Assembly: GCA_033296885.1 (NCBI GenBank)
Contig: MU863937.1
Span: 124,001-188,000 of the forward strand
DNA: 64,000 nt
Direction of reading: 5' to 3'
DNA from: Triangularia verruculosa
Taxonomy: Eukaryota; Ascomycota; Sordariomycetes; Sordariales; Podosporaceae
A program made the translations under genes and the position numbers. This document shows, piece after piece, positions 31,063 to 43,463 of this stretch. The first letter of the stretch is position 1. Every line of letters begins with the position of its first letter. The notes under the pieces were generated by a model. It saw nothing but the letters and a program-made list of their open reading frames with translations. It did no database searches and was not told where the DNA came from.

Positions 31063-33307
31063 TGGATGAAATGCATGTTATCATTGCAGCAGCGGATGGA
31101 AGAAAGGCGACACAGCACGACGAACGTCACATTTAACGAACATTCCGTCTATTTAGGGGGTCACTGGAGATATAACCGGACAGGACTATGAGGAGTAAAG
31201 TTTGAATTTCTTGGGCATGGGACAGGATAAAGAGGGTTACAAAGGTCTGGTGGGGCTACGATACCATAACATAGTATACCATTTCTACAATTTTGATTTA
31301 TAAGATCGAAAATGACCTAGACGCCGACTTACACGCCGACTTACACGCAGACTCACACGCTAAGCCAAGACATGTGTAAGACGTGAGAATAGTACATGGG
31401 AGCAATTGCTAGGTGGGGCAGCGCTGGGAGCAACACATAGGATTAGGTAGGATGGGAGCAAGAGGCAGGAGCAAGAGGTGGGAGCAATTGTAATGGTGAT
31501 GTGAGGTAGCAATTCGTCGACTAACATCGCCCTGTCGGAAAACCTTTGTTCGGTCCTTGGGGCGGGAAGGGGCGCGGACCCTCAGTACCAGCAATGGGGA
31601 AATGAATCAAGAATTATCGAAATGCGGGCATCTTTCCAAGACAACAGGACTTCACTTTACCAGACTTCTTGACCGAGATGTTGGGGAGACGAGGCTGTGT
31701 TTTATCTGCAGTAGTATGCCATCATACTTTTCCGCCTAAAGTCCTCGGTCAACAAGGAGCTTGTGTATGGTCATCAGTCATCATTGTTGCTCCTCGGGTG
31801 ACGAGTTGCCAGTGAGGAGAAAAGTGGGTCAAGGGTTCTGTCTCTGATTTTCCCCAGATTTTACAGAACGCCCCGCCCGCCCACCGCCGCCGGGGAACAA
31901 ATGGACGTTCGCGTGCGCGTGCGGGCGGGGATGGCCGCTTGCACGAGTGAGACGCTGGGCGAGGAGGCGCGCCGATCATTCAATCAATCACGAGCAAGGA
32001 GTAAACGAAATAGTAATAAGAAAATTTAAGCGAGCCATGTGGTGGCCCTGTCTGGGTGAGGTTTGGGATGGCACGGAGGAAAAAGACAATAGCATTGATG
32101 GGCAGGAGATAAAGAGAGGAGAATAGGATTGTTTGTTGCGAAACTAGATTTTTATATAGGAATATGGAAATAGAAAGCCACCAGGAGCTGAGGTTTGAGC
32201 TGAGTATAGGAGAGGAGATTCGGGAGGGGGATGACCCGGCTTGACTAGGCGGGTGCTCGGACAACGCCGTTGAGATGAATTCAGTACCAGCGGGAAAAGC
32301 GGTTGATTTTGGGCTGTAATTACAGCCCGTGTAAGTTTAGGAGTTGATTCTATTCGCACTTACTTCTCTGTCAATAGTCAACATCTTCAGTTTCACCTTG
32401 TCAGCGCAGATATTGAAAATTGCACATCTTGTCAGATCACAAGCACGGCACGGCCCAGACCTCCGGGTTCCATTTCCAAAGTCCCAAATAGTCATGCATC
32501 TCATGGGAAGCCAGCGTCGCACCAAGCACCCAAGAGGTAAGAAGCCAAAAAATATCGACAAGGGTCAATCATTGGCTGGAGCGACCAACCCAACCCAAGA
32601 GCATGATAGCGACGAGAGGAGCGCAGCAGGCGGGAAAGCTTGGCTTGGATTTCAGCAAGACCGGGGAGCTCCTATGTTTTCCTTCATTTGCAATGTCTTT
32701 TTTCTTTTCATATAGGAATACCCAAACGACGGAACTGCCTTGCCGGGCTTTCTGAGAGAGTAATCCCCTGATTGCATACCACCCATTAGACAGCTTATCG
32801 CATCTGCAAGTCTCTTGTTGCAGGAGTCGACGCGCCACAGAAAAGGGTGCGGATACCCGCCACAGGGCAGACGATGAAAGTGAGGCTCGTTGCTTGACCG
32901 AGGACTCGATTGAGAAAGGACGGATCGAAAACACTACCACCAAACTTGACGTCAGTTGAAAGAAGCAAGCGCCGATTAAACGACACAACTGGACTCAGCC
33001 TCTTGTTAAACCGAGTACATTCACCCAGATCCCAGCACCAGCTCACATCACACATACACCCAGTCGAACTAGTTCACCCAACCCACATTTCCACCCAGCC
33101 TCACCACCACTCACCCTACGTGGGAGTGAGTGAGAGGCAAGCATAGGCGTGGCTACCGAATATATCAACTCGTTCACCGAGCCTGACTCCAGACTCACCA
33201 ATCCCTTCCATTAACACCCAATCTTATTCCTCAAACTCAGCCCCCCCTTTCCTCTCTCTCCCACCAAGAACAGGGCTGCGGCAAGGAGAGAGCAGAAGAG
33301 TTTCACA
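31063..33307. other. 2.2-kb spacer between the unknown gene and the permease
   Basis: No gene found. Holds a 12-bp triple repeat (31321-31356) and a GC-rich stretch near 31870-31970. Just before the permease ATG the sequence is C-rich (CCCACC, CCTCTCTC), typical of a leader. Confidence 0.5.
31321..31356 (+). repeat. 12-bp tandem repeat, three copies
   Basis: ACGCCGACTTAC twice exactly (31321-31332, 31333-31344), then ACGCAGACTCAC (31345-31356). Non-coding, in the 3' flank of the preceding gene. Confidence 0.85.
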
Positions 33308-35378
33308 ATGCAAGAACCGGAAATCTTTACCCAACCCGTCACCTCCAAAGACCGAATTGATGGCTCCCAATCACCCAACGGTCTGGAGCTGGAAACCTAC
33401 CGCGGCACGATCTACAGCAACGGGCTTTCCTCACCCGGGGGTGGGATTGGTCGCGGTGGGCCAAACGACGATAGTTCCTCCGATGATTACCATGATTTCG
33501 TCTATCCTGAGGAGCGCAAGCTAGGGACCTGGTCGACAGCCTTTCTGATCATCAACCGTGTGGTTGGGGCCGGTATTTTCAGCACGCCGAGTAGCATTAT
33601 CCTTAGTATTAATAGCGTGGGCATGACGTTGCTGTTTTGGGTGCTAGGTGGGATTATGACTTTCTGGTTGGTGCCCCTTTATTTCCCCTGAATAGCTGTG
33701 ACAGTGGCTGACATCTTTATAGCGGGTACGTCTTCTACCGCTTATCTGGCCCTTTCCTTGTCAGTAAACACTAACCTCCAATCTAGACTCTTCGTCTACC
33801 TAGAATACGGCACCGCCCTCCCCCGGTCCGGCGGTGAAAAAGTCTACCTCGAGCGCGTCTACCGACGCCCCCGGTACCTAGCCACCTGCATCTTCGCCGT
33901 GCAGTTCGTCTTCTTCGCCATCTCCACCGCGAACTCCATTTCTTTCAGTGCCTACCTCGTCCGCGCCGCCAGGGGCAGCAGCAGCACCGACGATAACTAC
34001 CTCCGAAGCCAGCAGCTCCAACCCAATATCGGCGACCCAGAGGACGAGCGCCAATGGCTCATCAGGGGCATCGCCGTTGCCGCCATCACCGTCGTGTGTC
34101 TCATCCACGCCTTTGCGCCAAGATGGGGCATCTGGCTTAGTAACGGGCTCGGTGCCTTCAAGCTCATCTTGCTGAGCTTGTTGGTGTGTACTGGTTTTGC
34201 TGCTCTCGCAGGGAAGACTGCGAGTCCGAGACCGAACCCGAGCAATTTTTCGAGTTTCCACGGGCCGGACATGACAACTACAAATACGAGGACGGTTGAT
34301 GGGAGTAGTCCGCTGATGGCGCAAGAAGCGGCGGGGTATGCTTTGGGGCTGTTGCAAGTGCTGTACTCGTATGGTGGGTGGGAAAATGCGAATTATGTGT
34401 TGACCGAGGTGAGGAATGCGCCGACTACACTGAGGAGGGCGGCGCCGATTGCGATTAGTATTGTTACGGTGTTGTATGTGTTGGCGAACATTGCTTATGT
34501 GAGTTACTTCCTCATCGTTTCTGTTAGAGGGGAAAAGGAGCTAATGGGTGTGATGATAGTTTTCTGCCATGACGAAGGATCAGATGGCAAACTCGAGAGT
34601 GGTAGTCGCCGCCCAATTCTTCGAAAACGTCTGGGGAAAAAGTCCGTTCGTTCAACGAGTGTTGCCCCTATTCATTGGTTTCTCATCACTCGGGAACGTG
34701 TTTGCTCAGTCCTTCGCCATGCCTCGTGTGAAACAAGAGCTGGCAAAGGAGGGCGTGCTGCCATGGTCACGATTCTGGGCGAGTGACTGGCCTTTCAACG
34801 CCCCTTCTGGCGCCATCTTCCTCCATTGGATTGTGACGACGGTCTTCATCCTCGCCTCTCAGACATCAGATGTATACACTTTTGTTACCAACGTCTTCGT
34901 GTACAGCTCCAACTGGATCAAGATCCTCCTTGCGGTCGGGCTCGTTTACCTCAACTTTACGCCTTCAGAGCGATGGGCGGAGCAGAGAACTACTTTCCGA
35001 AGCTCACCGTTGTTGACGATTTTCTGGACGGTGTCGTTGTTGTTTGTGCAGGCGGCAACCTTCATTCCGAACCAGGTCTTCACCACTGAACGGCTACCAT
35101 ACTATGTTGTGCCCACCCTGGGGACGAGTTTGTTGGCTATCGGGACAGCGTATTGGCTGATCTGGGCAAAGGTACTCCCTGCATTTGGATATCACATCCA
35201 GCATGAGATCGTACAGATGCCGGATGGAAGTGAGAGAGTCAAGTACAAGGTAAGCTGGTACTCGAACTGGGTATATGAAACTGCAAGATACTAACGGTTG
35301 ATACAGAGAGTAAGACCCAAAAAGAAGAGAAAACGACAAGGCCAATGGCAACGTCCCAGGCGGCAGTCTGTGTGGTGA
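33308..35378 (+). CDS. MUP1: Mup1-like amino-acid (methionine) permease, APC superfamily
   Basis: Plasma-membrane amino-acid transporter of the LAT/Mup1 branch with about 12 membrane spans, 611 aa. Exons: 33308-33666, 33723-33725, 33787-34498, 34560-35249 and 35307-35378. The cytosolic N-tail precedes TM1 (TWSTAFLIINRVVGAGIFST), which holds the GAGIF substrate motif. After TM2 comes VYLEYGTALPRSGGEKVYLE, a Mup1-family hallmark. Later spans include YALGLLQVLYSYGGWENANY and LPLFIGFSSLGNVFAQSFA. The C-tail is strikingly basic (RVRPKKKRKRQGQW). Frame continuity from GGIMTF to LFVYLEYG is possible only through a 3-nt exon (CGG), giving TFCGLF; splicing the flanking introns as one makes a TGA stop. 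Substrate preference is inferred from family. Confidence 0.87.
33723..33725 (+). other. Predicted 3-nt microexon (CGG) in the permease gene
   Basis: Upstream intron 33667-33722: donor GTTGGT, branch-like GCTGAC near 33708, acceptor TATAG. Downstream intron 33726-33786: donor GTACGT, branch CACTAAC near 33770, acceptor TCTAG. Joined codons are TG+C and GG+A, giving Cys-Gly, which fits the family at this site. Confidence 0.65.
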
Positions 35379-36140
35379 TGCGCCGGTTGTATTGGCTGTA
35401 TATATATAATAATGATATGTAAATAACTCGTAATGTTGAATACGGATACCCAGCAAATGCTGAGCCATAGATCCCATCCCCCAAGGAACAGTGACGTAGA
35501 GTCGTAAAAAGTTGGGTTAGGGATGCTAGATACGAACTACTCAGGTCAGGGTTGGGGTTGTCGATGGAGGTGCTCTAGAAGACCAGAATCGGAAGAAAGG
35601 AGGGATAGATCTCACTGGGAGCAATGTGTTTATAGTCATACTTCTAGAGCGGCTAGAAGAGCCTTTTATGTTTTGATTTTCCGTCTCTAAAGGGAAGGTT
35701 GAGATGCTCCGTATAAAGAAAGTGCAGGGAAAATGCCGAGCCGGAGCGTCGGCAGGTGGGGCAGCTCCCTAAAGCCCCTGGAATTGGCCAAATGGAGCTT
35801 TTGGATCGGTTGTCCTCAGCGTCGTGTCAGAAAGCTTCGACATCACCGACATCTTTTGCCAAGTTAGCTACCTATACCTTTGTGGCAGCCATGCTGCATC
35901 CTCTCCGCTCCAGCGCAAATCTGATATCCAAACGTGACGTCAAACTCGAATACTAAACTTACCGGCCCTGAGAGAGAGAGAGAGCATGCCATCTCCCCAC
36001 CGTCTGAACTCGTCTCGTCCTCTGCCACCCAGTGCCCGCCCCGTGTTGCCCGAGTGCCAGGCCCGCCCGCTGTTCGTCCCCCGCGCCGTGAACGCGTGAA
36101 CCGGTCCTTTCGCAAGCATCCTTACCACACCACACACCCA
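35379..36140. other. Spacer between permease and pik1
   Basis: No gene seen. A GA microsatellite lies at about 35969-35983. Contains the permease 3' flank and the pik1 promoter. Confidence 0.6.
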
Positions 36141-39100
36141 ATGTCGTGGGACTTGCTTCAGCGATTCCTCGAGAGCGATGTCTTTAACCAGAATCCTTTC
36201 CTCTCGGTCTCGTACCTCTCGTATGTACCCTTCTAGAGCCTAGCGCATTAGGACAAGGACAGCTTTTACAAATACAAAAAGTTACGGAACGCTGACCGCT
36301 TGCTTCCCATCTCTGCAGACGATATGCCGACCACATAGGCATTCATTATGTGCTGTGCAACAAGCTCCGCCAGTTCCCCTACGAGGACATCGAGTTCTTC
36401 TTGCCTCAACTATGCCATCTTGTCATCAGCGTCGACAATGAGTCCATGGCCCTGGAGGAATTCCTCCTGGACCTATGCGAGGAGTCGGTGACAGCAGCGC
36501 TCTTGGTTCGTTGCCTTGGTTCAGCATCTTTGCGCCATACCCGCGGTATACTGACTGTTGTGGCTAGACCTTTTGGTTGTTCCAAACGTACCTCCACGAT
36601 CTCTCGGCGAACCCACAAACCGAAGCTTTCAGCACATGCCGTCGAGTCTACAATAAGGTGCAACACATAGTGTTTGGAGTATCGGACGTTAGGAGACAGG
36701 AAAAGATTGTGGAGAATGCATTGCCGGTAACCGTCCTAGGGAGCTTTGTGTTGGCCAGCATTGCGCTGCCCATGTTACCTGGCTGGGCCGGACCCCTTGC
36801 TGTTGCGCAAGCAAGAAGACCACGCCCCGTTATTGAAAACATCGCCGAGACCACAGCCACTCCTCAAACCCAAAACAAGAATGTGCCGGCTAGAGCGCAT
36901 ACCGTCACGGCTGGGAGTAGCAGGTCCAGACGCGCAAAGGAGAGCCGCATAACAAGCGCTCCAGACGTCAAGGTCCAGCCAACCTCGCAGAATAACTCGC
37001 CATCTAAAAAGCACAGAACGAAACATTCGAGGCCAGGGACATCAGGGAGTGTATCGGAGGTACCACCGCCAGAGCCGATTCAGCCAGCCCCGGTCGAGAG
37101 CCTCGAGAATCTTACACTTGAAGCACGCATCAGTTCAGCGTCTTTGCCACTACCCGATTCCCGACCACGTATCGTTACCAGACCCACCACCCCTCTTACA
37201 GCTGGTCTGCGGCCGCACGATATGTCTAGGAAGCATTCTCACAGTGTAAAGACCATGCTGAATCAGGCCGAGATGACCAACGAACAAAAGATACGGCTCT
37301 TGAGACAAAACTATTTTCGCTGCCAGACAGCTTTTTTGACGGCATTGGAAGATATCTCGAACCGTTTGGTGATTGTACCCAAGCCGGCTCGGTTGAGTGC
37401 TCTCCGCGCCGAGCTTGCTTTAATAGCCAGGGACTTGCCCGCCGAGGTCGATATTCCAGTATTGTGTCCCCCTACCCTGGTGGACGGCTCCCCATCGAAA
37501 AGTCGCCACCACAGGATAGTCCGCCTGAACCCGGCCGAGGCCACAGTTCTTAACAGTGCTGAAAAAGTGCCATATCTACTTATGGTGGAGATCTTGAGGG
37601 ACGACTTTACCTTCGATCCTGACACTCAGGACAACCAGAGATTGCTCACGACGCTGCTGGCCGAACAGGGGACTAGGAAACGCATATTTGACTTATCCGA
37701 TGCTCCTGGTATACCTGCTGTCTCCCGAACACCCCCAGCCGAGTCGATTGTTGACAGTGTCTTTGAGCCAGCTTCTGGGGATTTGGGAGCTTCACCGATG
37801 CTCAAGCCTTCAGATGATGACTTATTTGGCCCTGTTCCACCAATGCTGAGAACACAGTCGCTTCGGGTTGGTAATCCCAATGTCGCAGTTCCCGGAACTG
37901 CCGACAAGATGACCCCTCGCCACTCCTTAAACACTAGTATTTCTGGGTCACCGAGTCCTCCGGCTAGAAGCCGCACCTTGACCATCACCAACCCACGAAA
38001 CAACTCGGTCGATCAGCCTGACTTTTCAGCCTTGGCCATCCACATGCGGACAGCTTCCCAGATGTTGGCGCAGTTGGACGCTACTAGCGGCAAGCGCCCA
38101 CGCCAGGAGGTGGCAGCCATCCGGGCCAAAATCATTGCGAGCATGCAGAGTCTAGAGGAACAGAGCTTTGATCTTGACGATGGCCACGGGCCGACGTTTG
38201 ATATGATCATGGCCAAGAACGAAGTGGGCTCTGCAGTGGCCGCCAGCAACACTGCCGCAAATAGCACAACAGAAACAGAAAACGAAGACGGTGCCGGCCC
38301 TGAACCAGCAAACATCAATGCCAACGCTGGTATTGACAGAATGGAAAACGATATCAAGACCGGTGGCCTGCAGCGTAAGGGAGACCGCGACGATCCCAGT
38401 GCTGCTGTCTTTGGCGAAGCGTGGGAGGTGAAGAAGGAGCGTATTCGCAAGTCTTCGCCATATGGATGGATGAAGAACTGGGACCTCATGAGCGTGATTA
38501 TCAAGACGGGCTCAGACTTGCGACAGGAGGCGTTTGCTTGCCAGCTGATTCGGGTATGCCACAAAATCTGGGTCGACGCTGGGGTGCCGGTATGGGTCAA
38601 GCTCATGAGGATCTTGGTGACGGGCGAGTCGTCAGGTTTGATCGAGACGATCGCCAATGGCGTGTCGTTGCATTCCATCAAGCGCAGCTTGACAATTGCG
38701 TCGATTGAATCAGGGCAGAACCCAAGGAGGAGGATCGCCACGCTCAAGGACCACTTTGTCAAGGTGTTTGGCAAGCCGGACAGCGAAGGGTACAAGGCCG
38801 GCGTGGATGCTTTCAAGAGATCGCTGGCAGCGTATAGCGTCATCTCATATGTGCTGCAGCTCAAGGACCGGCATAACGGAAACGTGTTGATCGACAACGA
38901 AGGGCACATCATCCATATCGACTTTGGCTTCATGTTGTCGAACTCGCCAGGGTCGGTGGGCTTCGAGGCGGCACCGTTCAAGTTTACGTATGAGTATGTG
39001 GATGTTTTGGGGGGTGTTGGGTCGGCTGATTATGAGGACTTTAAGAAGCTTTGTAAACAGGCTTTCCAGGGTCAGTCACTTCTTCCATTCATTATCGCCA

Positions 39101-39431
39101 AGTCCAGATGGTTAACTGACAGGAGCAAACAGCTCTCCGAAGATCAGCGGATAATATTATCGATCTGGTCAGCATGATGGGGAGAGAAAGCAAGATGCCC
39201 TGCTACGGGGCGGGCGTCACGCAAGTCACGGCGGCCCTGAGGCAGAGGTTCCAGCTGCAGCTGAGCGCGGACGAAGCGGAGCAGTTTGTTGAGACGGACT
39301 TGATTGGGAAGTCGTTGGGGAGCTACTACACGCGACTGTAAGTTGTTTTTCCTCTTGTTTTCTCGCAGCATGCTGACAAAATCCGAAATAGTTACGATAC
39401 CTTCCAATATAGAACACAGGGAATCTACTGA
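36141..39431 (+). CDS. PIK1: Phosphatidylinositol 4-kinase Pik1 (type III beta)
   Basis: Makes phosphatidylinositol 4-phosphate at the Golgi and in the nucleus; essential for secretion in yeast. Five exons, 36141-36220, 36319-36505, 36568-39070, 39133-39337 and 39392-39431; 1004 aa. The N-terminal lipid-kinase-unique helical domain spans exons 1-3 (MSWDLLQRFLESDVFNQNPF, TFWLFQTYLHDLSANPQTEA). A long disordered Ser/Pro-rich middle follows. The catalytic domain fills the C-terminal third: VIIKTGSDLRQEAFACQLIR, the catalytic loop LQLKDRHNGNVLIDNEGHII, and the DFG-type HIDFGFMLSNSPGS. The final exons encode LRRSADNIIDLVSMMGRESK and end YRTQGIY. All splice joins keep frame, and the conserved C-terminus requires both late introns. 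Identification is secure. Confidence 0.94.
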
Positions 39432-40183
39432 GTGGCGACATAACAGGGCAGATGGGAAGTGGGTGGCAATAAGAGCGTGGTTTTTTCTTTTGGTGAACAA
39501 AGTTGGTTTCTGGCACAGGAGGGGGTGGTCGGTCATACAAGACACATCTTTACAAACAAAAAGCAAGGAAGCATGCACAGCCAGCATCTTGGACGGCGTT
39601 TTTATAAAAGGGACGATTTGCTCGATCGATTTGATTTGAGGCGTGGGGGCGGTGATGATAGACTTTAAAGAGTTGGAAAGGGGTGTTTCTACCTTGGTGA
39701 ATCCGTGGGTTTTTTGGCTGTTGGATGTGGGGAGTAGGGGTCTAATGGTGCTTAAGGGGGTTGCTATGGCTATAGATAGCTGCGATGGTTAGTTGATGGT
39801 AATGAGAGAAGGATGTTGACAGTAGATCATTGGTGTCATGTTGTCTGAAGACATGCCTACCTACCTCCTGCTTGATATTTACTTGATGCGCGAAGTTAAA
39901 TCAACGAGTCTATTGATGCCACCCACACAAGATGATATATCCATCAAGGCGGGATATCTTGCGCTTTTCGTGGGACGCCATGGGTAGAAGAATAGAAACC
40001 ACTAAGCTACATAAAATCTCTGAAACGTAATCAAAGGTGTTTTTAAGAGATGAGGAAACGCTTTCGGAGCCCCTTGAGTGTCTTCCCCAGCGCTTCTCCC
40101 AATGTATCTTTTAATAGCAGATCTAGTTTGTGTACCAGGAAACGTACAAAGTCCATTCCACTTGTATTTTCCCAGCTGTCAGG

Positions 40184-40795
40184 TCAACATAGTATTTTTG
40201 AAGCCATCACCACTTGCAAGAAATAGCACAGAAGCCACATGTATTCAAGTCTATCTGCCAATGACGTGCTCCAAACCGGGTCTCTGCTGCGCGTGCATTT
40301 GACCTGAACTGGCTCTGTCCTGAGTGTACCGCCCTGTCCGTTCTGAATGGCTTGTTCGCTCTGTTGTCTCCCACCGGCTTTGGCTGCGGCGCGGGCGTGG
40401 CTCTCAGGGCTATGAAAAACGTTATTCAAAAGGTTTGGTAGCATATCCTGGTAGAAAATAGAGATCACCAAGTTACATGAAGGATGTGGAGCGAAGTCAC
40501 GTAGGCCAGAGGTCGGTGAAGGGAAGAGTCCGTCAGGAAAACTGCTCCAGCCCAGTACGGGTTCAGTTGCCCGGCTTGGACGCTGTAGGAAGAGGCGACG
40601 TATAATGATAATGTGATAGCTAGAGGACGGCGCCAATATGCAGTAAATAGACGACCCGGAGACATGGATGGTCCGGATGAGGGACACGACCTTGGAGTAG
40701 AAGTTGCCCATGCAATTCATTCTACCGAAACACATGTCGCGGTAGGAGGTCGGAGGCTCGCATTTCCACGCGAACAGGTAGTCGAAGACGTTCAA
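40184..40795 (-). pseudogene. Possible gene fragment, family unknown
   Basis: A 203-codon minus-strand open frame whose first roughly 50-60 codons use G or C at most third positions, like real genes in this window, for example FDYLFAWKCEPPTSYRDM followed by CFGRMNCMGNFYSKVV. The later part loses that bias. No intact start, domain or splice structure could be assembled. The 5' end abuts the 21-bp repeat array. It may be a remnant of a gene disrupted when the array or amidase region formed, or a chance frame. Confidence 0.22.
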
Positions 40796-40807
40796 AGACA
40801 GTCCAGA

Positions 40808-40953
40808 GGCCTTTGATATAGCTCTGACGGCCTACGGGTTGTCTTTCTAGGCATATACCCTATTTTTAAAGGCCTGTTGACTATCTTTGAAGGCATTTTA
40901 AATATCTTTCGAGGCATGTTGGCTATCATTTGACGTATTTAAATAGCGTTGAA
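40808..40953 (+). repeat. Degenerate 21-bp tandem array, left of the amidase (7 units)
   Basis: Units begin at 40808, 40829, 40850, 40871, 40892, 40913 and 40934 (the last is 20 bp). Six of seven start GGC. The best copy is GGCCTGTTGACTATCTTTGA at 40871-40890. The exact 21-bp spacing persists although individual copies differ strongly. Confidence 0.75.
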
Positions 40954-41222
40954 GGCTCTTTCTTTCTCTGCGCGGCGCGGATGCTCAATTGCTGCATGTT
41001 GTGGGAAAGATTCCCCACGAATGGGCGGGAGAATAGTTCTTTCCTCCCATGATCCCAAGGGTCTCATGACAAAGGTTGCTACCTGGCCTGAGTAACAAGT
41101 TATTTCCTACCAATACCGGTCTTCTCTCAAAGAACTCCATTATCACAGACAGATTCATCCCCCAAATTCCGCCAATTCAACATTATCGTCAATTTTACTT
41201 CTCGTCAATTTTATTTCACATC

Positions 41223-43316
41223 ATGCAACCGCAATCTACGAAACCTTTCGATCCACTTCTTGCCGACGCCGGAACTCTACAAGAGCTACTGGACCAGAAG
41301 ATCGTCACCACCAGTTTGGAGTTGGTCGATGCGTACTTGGCCCAGATCGAGACACATGATGACTATCTTCATGCCGTCATACAGACGACGCCGAGGGAGC
41401 TCCTTGAAACTATCTGTAAGCATTTAGACGAAGAGAGAGCTAGAGGATGTGATCGTGGGCCGTTACATGGTATTCCCATCCTTCTCAAGGTATGAACGGC
41501 TTCTGCTTGGCATCCCCTTGTTTCCTGTTTGGTGCAGGCTAATAACGAACACGCACATCAGGACAACATAGCCACCCATCCTTCTCTGGGTCTTGCCACC
41601 ACCGCCGGGAGTCTCGCACTCAAATCCTCGAAACCACGAGCAAACGCCCACGTCGTGGATCTCCTGTTGGAGTCTGGGGCCATCATTTTGGGCAAGACCA
41701 ACTTGAGCGTACGTATGCCTCCTCACCTAACTCAGTCAAAGGAGCCCCCTGACAAGCATCACAGGAATTCTCCAATGCTCGAGGTTACATGATGCCGAGC
41801 GGCTGGTCGGCGGTAGGGGGTCAGACTCAGTCAGCTTATGTTCATGGGGGCATTGCAGAGGGGGACTCACGGCTTGGACACTCGGTACGCAATCCACCTT
41901 ATATCACCCCCGACCCGCGCTGACGACTCTAACAATACTCAGAGTCCCGCCGGCTCCTCAACAGGCTCAGCAGTAGCTGTCTCGGCCGGCTATGCACCCA
42001 TTTCGCTGGGTACCGAGACGGATGGCTCTTTGATATGTCCTGCTGGAAGGGCGGCGCTTTACACTATCAAGCCGACTATTGGGTTAGTATCTCAAAAAGG
42101 GGTCGTACCGGTTTCGCGGCACTTTGACTCGGTCGGACCGATGACGAAGACAGTGTATGATCTGGCGGTCTTGCTGGATGTTTTAACGGAGAAGTCGCCA
42201 GAGGAATTCTATACCAAGTGCCTGACGACAACGTGGAATGATATCTCGGTTGCCACCCTTGACCCAAAGTTATGGAGGTATGACAGTGGCATGGTCAAGC
42301 CGATGCCTGGGGCCGAGAAGCAAATGGTACGTCTTCCTCCCGACTCCCTGCTATCACAAGCTAATCCTTGTCTAGGATAGAGAGATCCGCGAGGCGTATT
42401 TGAAGATCGAGGCTCGGGCGGAGAGATTCAAGGGCAATGTCAATCTTTCCCACCCCAGAACATTCGTTTTCAATGAGGTAAACATCAAAGAGGTTATCAC
42501 CTGTAAGTTCTGCCCTTTCTTGACAACTCTAGTTACCTACTGAGTATTCTAATGTAATGCATAACATGTAGTGGCCGACCTCAGGGCCGACCTGCATGAC
42601 TACCTTGACGATCTTGAAGAAAGCGAGGTCCGCTTCTTAGAGCACATAATCGCGTTCAATAATGAACACGCAGATGAGGAGCTTCCGTCTCGTAAGCATA
42701 CTCTGTCCTTTGACCAATCTATGAAGACCATTCTAATACCTGGGTTGTTTATAGATCATGGAAATCAAGACCGATTCCACCGAGCTGCGAACCTAGACCT
42801 TAGCTTACGAGAGCATGATGTTAACCTGAGGCTATTACGGTGGTTTGCAAGGACTCAAGGAGCAGAGCCTATCTTCAACAGCGGCGTTGACGTGATCCTT
42901 GGTCCTGCTGATGGATTTCTGACCTCGGTTGCCGCTTGTGGAGGTATGGTCTCTTTTCATCGCCGTCAAGATCACCCCTCTTCGAGCCTGCTTTACACTC
43001 ACAGCAGTTACATAAGTCTTTGCGCCTCCATTTTGTCCACCGACCCAACGATACACGAATAGAGTCACTCTTTTGGTGGAAATGCTGACCAGTTCGACTT
43101 TATGTCTACTTAGGATATCCAATCGCGGCAATGCCACTCTCTTACCTCGACTTCAATGGTCGGCCGTTCGGGGTCTCTGCTATGGCCGCCAGGGGCCGTG
43201 AAGACATCTTGGTCAAAGTCATGAGTGCTTGGGAGGCGACATTCCCAGCCAGACGGCCGCCTCCGCTGCTGAGAAAGGCGTCCGAGGAGAGTCCACGGGC
43301 CTCAGGAAGCATGTGA
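41223..43316 (+). CDS. Amidase (amidase-signature family)
   Basis: Serine hydrolase that cleaves carbon-nitrogen amide bonds; substrate unknown. Eight exons: 41223-41489, 41562-41708, 41765-41884, 41943-42326, 42376-42502, 42572-42691, 42755-42943 and 43114-43316; 518 aa. The Ser-cisSer-Lys triad can be placed: Lys in GIPILLKDNIA (spanning intron 1), cis-Ser in SPAGSSTGSAVAVSAG, and the nucleophile in the following LGTETDGSLICPA. The order AALYTIKPTIGLVSQKGVVP, then SVGPMTKTVYDLAVLLDVLT, is typical. The C-terminal exons (VILGPADGFLTSVAACG, GYPIAAMPLSYLDFNGRPFG) complete the fold. No signal peptide. 21-bp repeat arrays in the same orientation lie on both sides, which suggests a rearranged locus. 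Confidence 0.88.
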
Positions 43317-43318
43317 CA

Positions 43319-43463
43319 GGCCTATCACTATCCTTCAAGCCTAATTGAATATCTTTGGAGGCCTTTGTGTTATTTTGGAAGGTGTATCACTGGGGTTTAA
43401 GGGCCTATTGACTCTCTTTGACGCTTGTTAACTATCTTCAAGGGCCTAGTTACCATCATGAAA
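43319..43463 (+). repeat. Degenerate 21-bp tandem array, right of the amidase (about 7 units)
   Basis: Units begin at about 43319, 43339, 43360, 43381, 43402, 43423 and 43443, each 20-21 bp. Representative copy: GGCCTATTGACTCTCTTTGA at 43402. Same unit and orientation as the array at 40808-40953. Weaker copies (for example AACTATCTTTGCAG near 43517 and ATTACTATCTTTCAG near 43535) extend to about 43560. Confidence 0.72.

Larger units (their letters stand above)
39432..41222. other. 1.8-kb spacer between pik1 and the amidase
   Basis: No intact gene. Includes a possible gene relic (40184-40795, minus) and a 21-bp tandem array (40808-40953), both listed separately. The remainder carries only short frames. 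Confidence 0.55.

Noticed and set aside
33660..33790. A single 120-nt intron instead of a 3-nt exon in the permease
   Set aside because: Joining TG to A gives a TGA stop in the middle of a conserved transmembrane segment.
38013..38981. 322-codon minus-strand frame inside pik1
   Set aside because: Antisense shadow of the kinase domain, which is unambiguous on the plus strand.
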